Assembly (NCBI RefSeq): GCF_000307105.1
Contig: NC_018645.1
Span: forward strand, 2,379,501-2,443,500
Source: Desulfobacula toluolica Tol2
GTDB taxonomy: Bacteria > Desulfobacterota > Desulfobacteria > Desulfobacterales > Desulfobacteraceae
Direction: 5' to 3'
DNA length: 64,000 bases
Shown here: piece by piece, positions 35,993-45,617 of the stretch
Layout of the letters: each line of letters starts with the position of its first letter
Numbering within the stretch: position 1 is the first letter of the stretch
The notes under the pieces: generated by a model
Told to the model about the DNA's origin: nothing
Seen by the model: the letters and a program-made list of their open reading frames with translations, nothing else
Databases searched by the model: none
Translations under genes and position numbers: made by a program

Positions 35993-36113
35993 TGCCAACC
36001 AGCGTGTGAACCGGACAGCAAGGGTCTCCTTCTTTTAAAGGTTAAAAAAACTTTTGAATGATGTGCTTTCAATTAGCTTTTTTGACAACCCTTGCTGCCC
36101 GTTACCCCAACGT
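35993..36113 (+). repeat. attC site invaded at R' by the ISKra4-like element (left part)
   Basis: R'' TGCCAAC (35993-35999), arms normal; the R' box was CGTTGTGC before insertion. CCCCAACGT at 36105-36113 is duplicated at 41788-41796; the rest of R' is at 41797-41801. Confidence 0.8.
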
Positions 36114-36164
36114 GGGTGTAAATCACGGTTGTTGTGTAAGCGATCAGTAAACCCTATCTTTTAA

Positions 36165-37912
36165 CCTGAGTTCCCGGAAAGTTGTAACGAGCATTACTCA
36201 TAAGTAGTTAAAAATAAATAATATATATGATTTTCCTTGCATTTTTACTCGTTACGTTTTATGTTGTTGTAACGAGGAAGGAGAAATTATATGACAGCCA
36301 TCGTGTATCAAACCAATAAAAAGACCGGGGTCACCTACGCTTACGAGTCGATCTCATACTGGGATAAAGAAAAGCAACAGTCCCGGGCAAAACGCAAATG
36401 CATTGGCCGGGTAGACCCAGAGACAAAAAAGGTCGTTCCCACCCGTAAAAAGAAACAACGTGTAGTTGAAGAAAAGGCCAAACGGGGTCCAGCGCCTATC
36501 ACAGCGTCAGCCCGTAGTTTTTATGGGGCTACTTATCTTTTTGACCGCATCGGAAAGAACACAGGAGTGATTGAAGATCTTAAGGCTTGCTTTCCTGATA
36601 GCTACCGTCAGATTTTATCCATTGCCTATTATCTGACCCTGGAGGATAAAAGTCCCCTGAGCCGTTTCCCCCGGTGGGCATCCATTCATCGGCATCCCTA
36701 TGGTGATGTCATATCTTCCCAGAGAAGCAGTGAGTTGTTCGCATCTATCACCGAGGAAGCCAAGCAGCGTTTTTTTCGGCTTCAAGGAAAACGCAGGCTT
36801 GAGAAGGAGTTTATGGCCTATGACACCACGTCAGTTTCCAGCTATTCAAAATGCCTCCGACAAGTCCGCTACGGTAAAAACAAAGACCATGAGCATCTAC
36901 CACAAATCAATTTGGCCCTGCTGTTCGGGCAACAATCCCGTCTGCCTTTTTATTATCGAAAGCTGGCTGGCAACATTTCCGACGTTAAAACTCTGAAAAA
37001 GCTACTGGCTGACATGAACACGCTTGGCTATAAAAAATTCAAGGTAGTTCTGGACCGTGGTTTCTACAGCGCTACTAACATCAATGACTTGTACAAACAC
37101 CATATGAAATTCCTGATCGGAGCCAAATTGTCGTTAAAAGTTGTGAAAACACACCTTGATACTGTTCGGGATACGATGTGCAATTGGACCTATTACAGCC
37201 AGGATTACCAGCTTTATGCCTATTCATTGCCTATTGCCTGGAACTATGTCCAGGACCGTCCGTATAAAGGAGATAAAATCAAAGCAAATCGGCGAATGTA
37301 TCTTCACCTGTACTATTCTCCGGAAAGAGCTTTAGAGGATGAAATAGCCTTCAACAATCGAATGGCCGATTTACAGAAAGAATTGGAAAGCGGCCAACGA
37401 CATCCAGACCATGAAAAACAGTACGCCAAATATTTTGAGGTTAAAATCACTCCAATCCGAGGTACTAAAGTTGTTGCAATAGAAGAAGCGATGGCAGAGG
37501 CAAAACACAATTACGGTTATTTTACCCTTTTGAGCAATGAGATAAAGGATGCTGTCACGGCTCTGGAGATCTATCGGAATAAGGATTTGGTAGAAAAGGC
37601 CTTCGATAACCTTAAAGAGCGACTCAGCTTGCGCCGAGTAGCTGTTTCGTCAGAAAAAAGCCTGGATGGAAAAATCTTTGTGCAGTTCATAGCGCTCATC
37701 TTTTTATCTTATATCACAAAGAAAATGCAGGAGACCAACCTGTTCAAGAAGCATACACTACAGGGCGTTTTGGATGAGTTCGATATGATTGAATGCTTTG
37801 AGGTTCCAGGTCAGCAACTACAGGTCGGGGAAACAACTAAGCGCCAGATGGACCTATACACGAAATTAGACGTCACGCCACCCACCTCGTTACAATAAAT
37901 CGGGAATTCAGG
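36165..37912 (+). mobile_element. IS1634-like (IS4 superfamily) element
   Basis: 1748 bp with inverted ends CCTGAGTTCCCGG / CCTGAATTCCCGA and TTGTAACGAG further in. TTTTAA repeats at 36159-36164 and 37913-37918, a 6-bp duplication. Innermost of three nested elements. Confidence 0.9.
36291..37898 (+). CDS. IS1634-family transposase
   Basis: 535 residues, GGAAGGAG upstream of ATG. N-terminal IS1634-type region (YESISYWDKEKQQSRAKRKC), then the DDE domain: Asp in FMAYDTTSVSSYS, Asp in VVLDRGFYSATN, and Glu in the Y(2)R...E signature region EIYRNKDLVEKAFDNLKERL. Full length, appears intact. Confidence 0.92.
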   Translation: MTAIVYQTNKKTGVTYAYESISYWDKEKQQSRAKRKCIGRVDPETKKVVPTRKKKQRVVEEKAKRGPAPITASARSFYGATYLFDRIGKNTGVIEDLKACFPDSYRQILSIAYYLTLEDKSPLSRFPRWASIHRHPYGDVISSQRSSELFASITEEAKQRFFRLQGKRRLEKEFMAYDTTSVSSYSKCLRQVRYGKNKDHEHLPQINLALLFGQQSRLPFYYRKLAGNISDVKTLKKLLADMNTLGYKKFKVVLDRGFYSATNINDLYKHHMKFLIGAKLSLKVVKTHLDTVRDTMCNWTYYSQDYQLYAYSLPIAWNYVQDRPYKGDKIKANRRMYLHLYYSPERALEDEIAFNNRMADLQKELESGQRHPDHEKQYAKYFEVKITPIRGTKVVAIEEAMAEAKHNYGYFTLLSNEIKDAVTALEIYRNKDLVEKAFDNLKERLSLRRVAVSSEKSLDGKIFVQFIALIFLSYITKKMQETNLFKKHTLQGVLDEFDMIECFEVPGQQLQVGETTKRQMDLYTKLDVTPPTSLQ

Positions 37913-37973
37913 TTTTAATTGGATTCAGGACATGGGAAGATAACCCAAATCCAAATTCGAGGAGGGTTATAAA

Positions 37974-38306
37974 ATGTCAGACAGGTCCAAAGAAGCCAAC
38001 CGGAAGCGTACCCAATTCTGGAAGCACCATATAGAAGAATGGTCCAAATCAGAATTATCCCAGAATGCTTATTGTCGAGAAAATGGTTTAAAACCCAACC
38101 AGCTCACCTATTGGAAAAATAAATTCAAGCGCCAAAATCTCCCGGCAGAGTTTGCCCAGGTGTCGCCGGTGCAAATTGCTGAGCTGCTCAATTCCCGCAG
38201 AGAAAGACTTTTGCTGAATATCGACTCAGGATATCAGATTGAAATACCGGACGGTTTTTCCCATACGACATTGGCGCAGGTACTCCAGGTATTAAGAGGG
38301 GAATGA
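37974..38306 (+). CDS. IS66 TnpA-like protein
   Basis: 110 residues; HTH-like QFWKHHIEEWSKSELSQNAYCRENGLKPNQLTYWKNKF as in IS66 accessory proteins. GAGGAGGG before ATG. Four-base overlap with tnpB. Confidence 0.88.
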   Translation: MSDRSKEANRKRTQFWKHHIEEWSKSELSQNAYCRENGLKPNQLTYWKNKFKRQNLPAEFAQVSPVQIAELLNSRRERLLLNIDSGYQIEIPDGFSHTTLAQVLQVLRGE

Positions 38307-38659
38307 TGTTTTCCCCTAAGCAGAATTTAAAAATCCATATTGCCCTTGGAAGTACGGATATGCGCAAATCCATTGACGGACTGTCCATTCTGGTCAGTGA
38401 AAAATTCAATCTGGACCCTTTTTCAGGGCACCTGTTTGTCTTCTGCAACCGGAAGCAGACCATATTGAAAATCCTGTATTGGGATCGCAATGGATTTTGC
38501 CTTTGGCACAAGCGATTGGAAAAGGATCGTTTTCAATGGCCCCGGTCAAAAGATGCGGTAATGACCATAGGGGCTCATGAACTTGCCTGGCTGATCGACG
38601 GCCTTTCAATTCATCAGAAAAAAGCTTATAAACCATTAAGATTTACTAGTGTTTTTTGA
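38303..38659 (+). CDS. tnpB: IS66 TnpB (Orf2) protein
   Basis: 118 residues: GSTDMRKSIDGLSILV and the FVFCNRKQTILKILYWDRNGFCLWHKRLEKDRFQWP core define the IS66 Orf2 family. Required for IS66 transposition; exact activity not known. Confidence 0.93.
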   Translation: MMFSPKQNLKIHIALGSTDMRKSIDGLSILVSEKFNLDPFSGHLFVFCNRKQTILKILYWDRNGFCLWHKRLEKDRFQWPRSKDAVMTIGAHELAWLIDGLSIHQKKAYKPLRFTSVF

Positions 38660-38704
38660 TAGAAAAAAATATGAAAAACCGAGTGTTTATGCTATGTACA
38701 GTGC

Positions 38705-40288
38705 ATGAATATCGAGGTTTTTGCAGACATAAATGATGTTGAAAAATTAAAAGAGAAAATCTTTTCTTTTGCCAAAGATTTTTCCAACAAAGAGCAGAAT
38801 TATAAAGCGGAAATCAAAATTCTCAATGAGCAGATCAAAAGCCTTCAGGATAGACTTTTTGGTAAAAAAACAGAAAAAATTCATCGGGATGACGACCAGA
38901 TTTATCTTTTTGAGATTCCCGAGCCTGAATGTTCAGTATCGGAAGAACCCGAGGAAATAACGGTTCCATCCCACAACCGGAAAAAAAAGGGGCGTAAGCC
39001 GCTGCCTGAAAACCTGCCGCAGGTTGAAGTTATCCATGACCTTACAGAAGAAGAAAAACTGTGCGGATGCGGGTGCATCAAATCCCGTTGTGGTCAGGAA
39101 ATATCGGAACAACTTGAGATTATCCCTGCACAAATGAAGGTCATTAAAAATATCCGCTATAAATACGTCTGTAAAAATTGTGAGGGGGTTGAAGATGACG
39201 GTCCCACAATATCCATTGCCAGAATGCCAGAGCAGATGATTCCCAAAAGCATGGCAACACCGGGGCTGCTTGCTCATATTCTGACAGCCAAATTTGCAGA
39301 TGCCCTGCCGTTTTACCGGCAGGAAAAACAATTCAACAGGATAGGCGTTGAACTTCCTCGGTCAACCATGTGCAGCTGGGCAATGAAGGTGGCCCAACAG
39401 TGTGAAATCCTAATGGAATTTATGCAGACTCAAATTCTCAAGAGCCCTGTGATTAATATTGATGAGACTACGGTTCAAGTGTTGAAAGTGACGAATCGGT
39501 CAAAATGCTATATGTGGGTGTTCAAGGGAGGGACACCGGATAAGCAGATTATCCTGTTCCAGTATCACCCCACACGATCCGGAGATGTTGCATCAGACTT
39601 TTTGAATGGATACCAGGGTATTGTTCAGACCGACGGCTATGGAGGATATGACTTCCTTGACAAGGCTTCCGGCATTATTCATGTTGGTTGCTGGATTCAT
39701 TCTCGAAGAAAATTCGTGGCGGTGACCAAAGCCGCCGGTATCAAAAAAGGTGATCCTCCCACCGGTAATGCTTGCACTGCTTTGAAGTATATCAGCAAGC
39801 TCTACAAGATTGAAAAAGAAGCACGAGAGCTGGATTTGTCTGCTGAAGACCTTTACAAAAAAAGGCAGGAAGAAGCAGTGCCCATCCTCGATGAATTTAA
39901 AAAATGGTTGGATGCAAGAGTTGAAAAAATTCCGCCTAAAAGTCTTCTTGGCAAAGCAATCGGCTATACCCTTAACCAATGGCATCGTCTGATCCAGTAT
40001 ACTAAAGACGGTCGGGTCGGACCTGATAATAATGTGGTTGAAAATGCCATCAGACCTTTTGTTGTGGGTCGAAAAAACTGGTTGTTCAATTGCACCCCTG
40101 AAGGTGCAAGCGCTAGCGCCTGCATCTACAGCCTGATCGAAACCGCCAAGGCAAACGGTCTTGAACCTTACTGGTATCTTAAATACCTGTTTGAAAATTT
40201 ACCTGAAGCCATGACGGCTGATGAATTTATTGCCTTGATGCCCCAGAATGTTGATAAAACCCTGCTTGAAGGTCCTCCGGCTAAATAA
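38705..40288 (+). CDS. tnpC: IS66 TnpC transposase
   Basis: 527 residues. N-terminal coiled coil (about 15-55), zinc-binding region with CGCGCIKSRC and CKNCEG, then the DDE core: Asp in VINIDETTVQVL, Asp in IVQTDGYGGYDFL with HVGCWIHSRRKF, Glu in NNVVENAIRPFVVGRKNW. Complete. Confidence 0.93.
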   Translation: MNIEVFADINDVEKLKEKIFSFAKDFSNKEQNYKAEIKILNEQIKSLQDRLFGKKTEKIHRDDDQIYLFEIPEPECSVSEEPEEITVPSHNRKKKGRKPLPENLPQVEVIHDLTEEEKLCGCGCIKSRCGQEISEQLEIIPAQMKVIKNIRYKYVCKNCEGVEDDGPTISIARMPEQMIPKSMATPGLLAHILTAKFADALPFYRQEKQFNRIGVELPRSTMCSWAMKVAQQCEILMEFMQTQILKSPVINIDETTVQVLKVTNRSKCYMWVFKGGTPDKQIILFQYHPTRSGDVASDFLNGYQGIVQTDGYGGYDFLDKASGIIHVGCWIHSRRKFVAVTKAAGIKKGDPPTGNACTALKYISKLYKIEKEARELDLSAEDLYKKRQEEAVPILDEFKKWLDARVEKIPPKSLLGKAIGYTLNQWHRLIQYTKDGRVGPDNNVVENAIRPFVVGRKNWLFNCTPEGASASACIYSLIETAKANGLEPYWYLKYLFENLPEAMTADEFIALMPQNVDKTLLEGPPAK

Positions 40289-40431
40289 TACCCTGTTTTT
40301 GCGTTATCGAAAAGGTGCGGTTAACTGATCGCTTACGTTGTTGTAGCAACAGTTAAAAAATCAAAAAGTCCGGGACATTCTCATTCCATTCTGTTAGGGA
40401 AAAATAGTATCCTTAACATAAAGAGGGCATC

Positions 40432-41756
40432 ATGGAAAAAAACTGTTATAAAAAGATTATTGAAGAAGTCAGCAACAAATTGGCTCAAGAATTCATATCA
40501 AAAGAAAACAACTTGGAAAAACGAGCTACATTAATAGATAGAGATATCGCTGATATTGTTCAAGAGATTGGATTAAAAACATGTAAACAGGTTTTAGAAA
40601 AAACACGAGATGAAATAGTCAAAAAAAAAAGATAAATGGATTTTTCATTCATAGAAATCCAACCATAATATTCAACACAATCTTTGGCCGCACAGAGATA
40701 TCGTCCCCTTATTTATGGAGACCTGGAAAAGATGCATCAAAGCCTGTAAATGATATTATGAAAATTTATCATCAAAGCAGGAGTGAAACCGTCATCCGAG
40801 CGTTAAGTGATTTTGGTATTGAAGAATCGTTTGCCCAAGCGGCGATTAGATTCAAAGAACACTATCATTACCACATCAGCCCAAGCACTGCTGCAAGATC
40901 GACTAAAAATACGGCTCAGCAAGCGATGGAGTACATAGAAGAAAAATTATCAAACGAACATGCCGAAAATCAAAAGGATAAGGAGCCTGTGGATAAAATG
41001 GTTGTAGAATTAGATGGCTGCGAGATTCGAACAGCTCGGTTTGTTCCTGGTGAAGACCTGAAAACTACATCTGTTTACAATAATCCTGTAAAAACCAAAA
41101 ATATAAAATGGCGTGATGTTAGATTGGGTTTCGTAAAACCATTGAATTCAGAATCAAAGACATATACAGGCAAAATGGATTCATACCAGGCTGTTGTTGC
41201 TCAGATGCATAGCGCGGCAGTTCTAAATAATATGACATCAGCAACCCAGATAATAGGGATTGCAGATGGCGGTAATGGGCTCAGTGAAGAGTTGAAAAGA
41301 CAATTTCCAACGATGCAATTCATTTTGGATAAATCACATCTCAAAGACCATTTTTATGAAACGGTCGAAGAACTCGGATTAAACCAAAAGGATCGACCGG
41401 GCTGGGTTAAACCAAGGATTAAAGCTATTTCTGAGGGAGATGTCGAAACTGTCATGAAAAAACTTGAAGAACAATATGAAAAAAATCAGAATGATCGTTT
41501 GAAACGTCTAATAGGGTACATCAAGCGATTCTATGACTCATTAAATTACGAAAATTTTAAATCTATGGGCTATCCGATAGGGTCTGGAGAAATAGAGAGT
41601 GCCCATAAATCAATTCCACAAAAAAGATTGAAATTTCCTGGGGCAACTTGGAACCCGAATTCAATAAATCCAATGCTTGCCTTGAGAATTTTGAGAGCCA
41701 ATGATTGGTGGAATGAATTTTGGATGCAACGCGAAGATCAATTAATGGCGGCTTAA
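40432..41756 (+). CDS. ISKra4-family transposase, two frames joined by a -1 shift
   Basis: Frame 1 runs from ATG 40432 to TAA 40633-40635 (67 residues, charged and helical). The rest is read in the -1 frame. The frames meet at a ten-A run (40621-40630), where -1 slippage gives KKKINGFFIHRNPTIIFNTI and then about 360 residues including MVVELDGCEIRTARF, IIGIADGGNGLSEELK, FILDKSHLKDHFYETVEELG and GYPIGSGEIESAHKSI, the ISKra4 DDE motifs. The fused product is about 441 residues, near family size. Frameshifting or transcript slippage is inferred; a plain mutation in the A-run is the alternative. Confidence 0.8.
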
Positions 41757-41787
41757 CGAATAACTACAACAGGAGTGATTTACACCC

Positions 41788-41801
41788 CCCCAACGTTGTG
41801 C
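41788..41801 (+). repeat. R' remainder of the attC split by the nested elements
   Basis: Second copy of the duplication CCCCAACGT followed by TGTGC, so R' is GTTGTGC at 41795-41801. Confidence 0.7.
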
Positions 41802-41847
41802 GATGCAATTATATGCTCAAATCAATAATGATCGGGCGACTACCGAA

Positions 41848-41876
41848 TTGCATAAAGTTAAAAAAACTGCTATTCT
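41848..41876 (+). promoter_or_regulatory. Promoter of the DUF4160/DUF2442 cassette
   Basis: TTGCAT (41848-41853), 17 bases, TATTCT (41871-41876); leader of about 50 A/T-rich bases before the first ATG. Confidence 0.5.
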
Positions 41877-41931
41877 TAATAAAATTAACTGATGTAAAAA
41901 TTAAGAACAAAAAAAATTTAAAAAGATAATA

Positions 41932-42198
41932 ATGCCTACGATATCAATGTTTTATGGAATCATTATACGAATGTATTTTGCTCCCGACGAGCATCCACCA
42001 CCGCACTTTCATGTTTATTACGCTGAATACAAAGCAACAGTCGATATCCGCACATGTGAAATCATCGAAAGCAATCTTCCCAGAAAACAGAAGAGGCTTG
42101 TCATAGCATGGGCTGAATTGCACCAGGAAGAACTAATTGCAAACTGGCAATTGGTTATGAATGGAGAAAAACCATTCAATATTGAACCTCTTAAATAA
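41932..42198 (+). CDS. DUF4160-family protein
   Basis: 88 residues. Signature: MPTISMFYGIIIRMYFAPDE then HPPPHFHVYYAEYKATVDI and LPRKQKRLVIAWAELHQEEL. DUF4160 genes are commonly followed by DUF2442 genes, as here 12 bases later, and the pair is suspected to be a toxin-antitoxin-like module; the role of each is not established. Confidence 0.88.
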   Translation: MPTISMFYGIIIRMYFAPDEHPPPHFHVYYAEYKATVDIRTCEIIESNLPRKQKRLVIAWAELHQEELIANWQLVMNGEKPFNIEPLK

Positions 42199-42210
42199 GG
42201 AAATTATGTT

Positions 42211-42468
42211 GTGTATCCATCAGTAAAACAAGTTAAGCCCGGTAAAAATTACATTCTTTCAATAGTTTTTGATAACGGTGAGACTGGAATACTGGACATG
42301 AAACCGTTTCTTGACTTTGGAGTTTTTCGTAGCCTCAAGGATCATGAAATATTCCAACAAGTCAAAGTAAACTTTGATACAATTGAATGGCCATTCTCTA
42401 TTGATCTTGATCCCGAATTTGTTTATCAGAAATGCCACAAAAGCCACTCAAATACGAGTTGCCAATAA
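42211..42468 (+). CDS. DUF2442-family protein
   Basis: 85 residues starting at GTG (MYPSVKQVKPGKNYILSIVF). The family pattern is DNGETGILDMKPFLDFGVFRSLKDHEIFQQVKV and IEWPFSIDLDPEFVY. The last residues (KCHKSHSNTSCQ) may be extended or changed relative to the family. Probable partner of the DUF4160 protein. Confidence 0.88.
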   Translation: MYPSVKQVKPGKNYILSIVFDNGETGILDMKPFLDFGVFRSLKDHEIFQQVKVNFDTIEWPFSIDLDPEFVYQKCHKSHSNTSCQ

Positions 42469-42507
42469 AGGTAAAAAGTTCAAAAGAAAACACAGCCGTG
42501 GACGCAC

Positions 42508-44438
42508 ATCGGGATAGGACCCCCCATCACTGAGGAGCCCTCCCACACCACCGGACATACGGATCGCGTATCCGGCGGTTCGGCTGATCAGGCAGATTAG
42601 TTCCCGGGCAGAAATAATCCAAGAGAAAGGAAATATTTGTTTGGCAGAGCCATGACAACCCATTTAACCCTGCTCATGCGCCAGTGTTTCTTGCGGGAAT
42701 TTCCGCAAGTGACGGCATATTGAAACGGTATGCCTCGTTTAAGCAGGTTCCGGATTTTCGTTCCGGGATTTTTCCACTGTTTCCATACAACACATCTCAA
42801 GCGGCGGATAATCCAGCCGTTCAAGGACTTGAATATGTGTCTTGCTTCGGTGAGACAGTAATAATTCCACCATCCCCTGATGTACATATTCAATTTATCA
42901 ATGATCTGGGGAAGACTTAGACCACAGTTCCGGTTTGTTAATTCTCGAACCCTTTCTTTGAAGCGCTCGATTGTTTTCCGGTGTATGCGGATCTTGGTCT
43001 TGCCGCACATACTGATAAATGTGTAGCCGAGAAATTTGTCCAGCCATGGTCGGCTGACCTTGCTTTTCTCTTCATTGACCTTGAGCCTGAGCTTTACGGT
43101 TATAAACCGTGTAACACTTTTCATAACACGTTCGGCCGCTTTCTTGCTCTTGAGATATATGACAAAGTCATCAGCGTATCTGACAAATTTATGCCCTCTT
43201 TTCTCCAACTCTTTATCCAGTTCATCCAAAACGATATTTGAAATCACTGGTGAAAGAGGGCCGCCTTGAGGAGTTCCTTCAGCGGCAGATACAACCACCC
43301 CGTCGATCATGACACCGGCTGTTAAGTAACTTCGGATAAGCTTGAGAACCCGCTTATCCTTTATTCTTTCAGCCAGACGGCTCATGAGGCGGTCATGGTT
43401 CACTCTGTCGAAAAATTTGGAAAGATCCATATTAACAGAGTGTGTATATCCTGAGAGCAGATAAACTTTGCCTTGGAGTATGGCATCATGCTGGGATCTT
43501 CCAGGTCTGAATCCATGACTGGACTCAGAAAAATGCGGGTCCCATATTTGCTGCAATATCTCGCTGACGGCTTGCTGGATCAAACGATCCAAAACTGTTG
43601 GAATGCCGAGCAGTCTTACTCCGCCATCGGGTTTAGGAATTTCTTTCCTTTTCACCGGTAATGGCTTGTAGTTTCCCTGCAGCAACTTTCCCTTAACTTT
43701 GGGCCAGTGGCGTCTGAGGTAACCCGGTAGTTGATCAACGGTCATGTTGTCGATTCCAGGTGCCCCTTTGTTGCTACGGACCCTTTTTAATGCTCTGAAC
43801 ATGTTTCCCCTTTCAAGGATAAACTCCATGAGTCGGGAACTTTCTGTCGGACTTTCGGTGATCTGTAACGCTGTGAACATTTCCATCTGCTGTGGCAATA
43901 TGTCCATAAGTATACACCTCCTATTTGTCTCTATCATTTACCCGTACCATTCGGTCCGGGCACCGTTCGGGCCTTCACCGGGGTGAGTCCTCCGTGGAAT
44001 TCACGGCTCGTTTTCCTGCGGCTACTATGCCCTCTGCTGACTTCTTCCATGCGGTCGGAGCAGGTTACCCTGCCCTCAGCCAATTTCTGCCGCACGCGGC
44101 ATCCCAGGGCAGCATGGAAGATCTCCCGGGGTAAAACACACGTCTTTCAATACGTGGGTGCCGAGTATACGGACATTGCCTATAATGGATAGAGGACTTT
44201 ACCTTGTGTTGCAGGCTCGTCCCGCAAATGCACGCCTAACTCGATTTCTGTACGTCACCCCGTACTTTTGTGCCACTCCGCCTCGGCGAAGCCACTGCCT
44301 TCCGGAGTACCGTCACCGGGACCCCGTTGTGATAACACTATGCCCTTCGCCTCCATCTGGCTGGGCTTGGGACTTGCCTTGACTTCCATAAAGGAAGATG
44401 CAGGCTCACCCTTAAGACGTGTGCCGTGCCCGGCACAC
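42508..44438 (-). mobile_element. Group IIC (attC-type) intron, copy 10
   Basis: 1931 bp, left flank GCAC, right flank AACCAGCGGG. Allele TTGAAATC with AAACTCC. Confidence 0.93.
42597..43907 (-). CDS. ltrA: Group II intron reverse transcriptase/maturase, copy 10
   Basis: 436 residues, majority protein. Confidence 0.93.
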   Translation of the reverse strand: MDILPQQMEMFTALQITESPTESSRLMEFILERGNMFRALKRVRSNKGAPGIDNMTVDQLPGYLRRHWPKVKGKLLQGNYKPLPVKRKEIPKPDGGVRLLGIPTVLDRLIQQAVSEILQQIWDPHFSESSHGFRPGRSQHDAILQGKVYLLSGYTHSVNMDLSKFFDRVNHDRLMSRLAERIKDKRVLKLIRSYLTAGVMIDGVVVSAAEGTPQGGPLSPVISNIVLDELDKELEKRGHKFVRYADDFVIYLKSKKAAERVMKSVTRFITVKLRLKVNEEKSKVSRPWLDKFLGYTFISMCGKTKIRIHRKTIERFKERVRELTNRNCGLSLPQIIDKLNMYIRGWWNYYCLTEARHIFKSLNGWIIRRLRCVVWKQWKNPGTKIRNLLKRGIPFQYAVTCGNSRKKHWRMSRVKWVVMALPNKYFLSLGLFLPGN

Positions 44439-44561
44439 AACCAGCGGGTGAACCGGACAGCAAGGGTCTCCTTCTTTTTAAAGGTTGAAAAAACTTTTGA
44501 ACGATGTGCTTTTAATCAACTTTATTGGAAACCCATGCTGCCCGTTACCCAAACGTTAGGT
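44439..44561 (+). repeat. attC site with intron 10 at its R'' box
   Basis: AAC 44439-44441, R' GTTAGGT 44555-44561. One arm base differs (ACCCATGCTG). Confidence 0.85.
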
Positions 44562-44623
44562 GTCAGGTGTAGTTTTATAAAAATTTGGAGTAAGGTTTGA
44601 GTGATAAAATAACTTGTTTGAAT
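44562..44623. other. Cassette remnant
   Basis: 62 bp of the start of a cassette, cut off by the IS66-type element. No gene. Confidence 0.5.
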
Positions 44624-44708
44624 TGTGTCCTTTCGGTTGGCCTGCGTGAATTAATTTTAACAGGATGATAAATTTCGGTTCTAAACTTTATTATACGAGG
44701 AGGAACCG

Positions 44709-45107
44709 ATGAAACCAGCGACATCATCAACCACAGATTCTGCACTGGAAGAAGTCAGACAACAGTTCAGTGAATGGCGCAGGACAAAAATTGGAAGAGA
44801 ACGTATCCCGGAATTTTTATGGCAGTCAGCCATAGGTCTGTTTAATACCGGAGGGTACAGCCTGCATAAAATTTCCAAAACATTAAGATTGAACCACACA
44901 GATTTAAAAAAACATGTAAACAAAAACCTTGCCGTCCCACAAGAAAAGACACCTGCCTTTATTGATCTGGAACCGCCGGTATCTGATTCAGAATGTGTCA
45001 TAGAGATGGAAAATATTTCCGGATCAAAGATGAGGATGTGCTTTCGGGGAAAGCCTGATCCGAATTTGATTGAACTGGGCAAATCCTTCTGGAGGAAACC
45101 GGCATGA
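44709..45107 (+). CDS. IS66-type TnpA-like protein
   Basis: 132 residues; helix-turn-helix-like IPEFLWQSAIGLFNTGGYSL and HKISKTLRLNHTDLKKHV. GAGGAGG upstream. Four-base overlap with the tnpB frame. Confidence 0.75.
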   Translation: MKPATSSTTDSALEEVRQQFSEWRRTKIGRERIPEFLWQSAIGLFNTGGYSLHKISKTLRLNHTDLKKHVNKNLAVPQEKTPAFIDLEPPVSDSECVIEMENISGSKMRMCFRGKPDPNLIELGKSFWRKPA

Positions 45108-45461
45108 TTCAGGTCACCCCTCATATGAGGATATTTTTAGCCGTGGAACCGGTAGATTTCAGAAAAGGCATTGACACCTTGGCGGCATTATGCCGAACCA
45201 CTTTAAAGTGTGATCCGTTTTCAGGATGTATGTTTGTGTTTCTTAATCGTCGAAGAACCGCCATCAAAATTTTATGCTACGACGGCCAGGGGATTCTGGA
45301 TCTGTCAGAAACGTTTGTCCCAGGGGCGTTTCAAATGGTGGCCGAAAAAGGGCTGCGATACGACTCTGACCCTTGATGCCCATGAACTCCAGATGCTGCT
45401 GTGGAATGGAAATCCTTTTAATACCCAGACAGCTCCCATGTGGAGAAAAATTCCAGCATAA
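45104..45461 (+). pseudogene. tnpB: IS66 tnpB with +1 frameshift
   Basis: Frame 1 gives MIQVTPHMRIFLAVEPVDFR and on to KILCYDGQG; after the G-run at 45289-45292 the family sequence FWICQKRLSQGRFKWWPK continues in the +1 frame to 45461. One extra G explains it. Frame 1 alone ends at 45376 with an unrelated tail. Confidence 0.8.
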
Positions 45462-45617
45462 TTTTTTTATTCAATCTGGATTTTTTTGCATACGCTTCAA
45501 TTGAAAGTGTGCTATATGCAGTTGTCATGGAAAACGACAGCATACTTACATACTGTGGCAAAAATGTAATAAAAAAGATATTGGGTTTACCACACCCATC
45601 AACGGAATGACTTGGTC

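Larger units (their letters stand above)
36136..40336 (+). mobile_element. IS66-family element 1, split by an IS1634-like element
   Basis: Ends GTAAGCGATCAGT and its inverted copy ACTGATCGCTTAC are typical of IS66. The 8-bp duplication GTTGTTGT is at 36128-36135 and 40337-40344. Contains tnpA-tnpB-tnpC downstream of the inner insertion, which separates the left end from the genes. Confidence 0.92.
36114..41787 (+). mobile_element. ISKra4-like element, split by an IS66 element
   Basis: Terminal inverted repeats: left GGGTGTAAATCAC-GTTGTTGTAG and right its complement, ending TACACCC. A 9-bp target duplication CCCCAACGT lies outside. Without the inner insertions it is about 1465 bp (36114-36135 plus 40345-41787). 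It carries a two-frame transposase gene. Confidence 0.8.
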
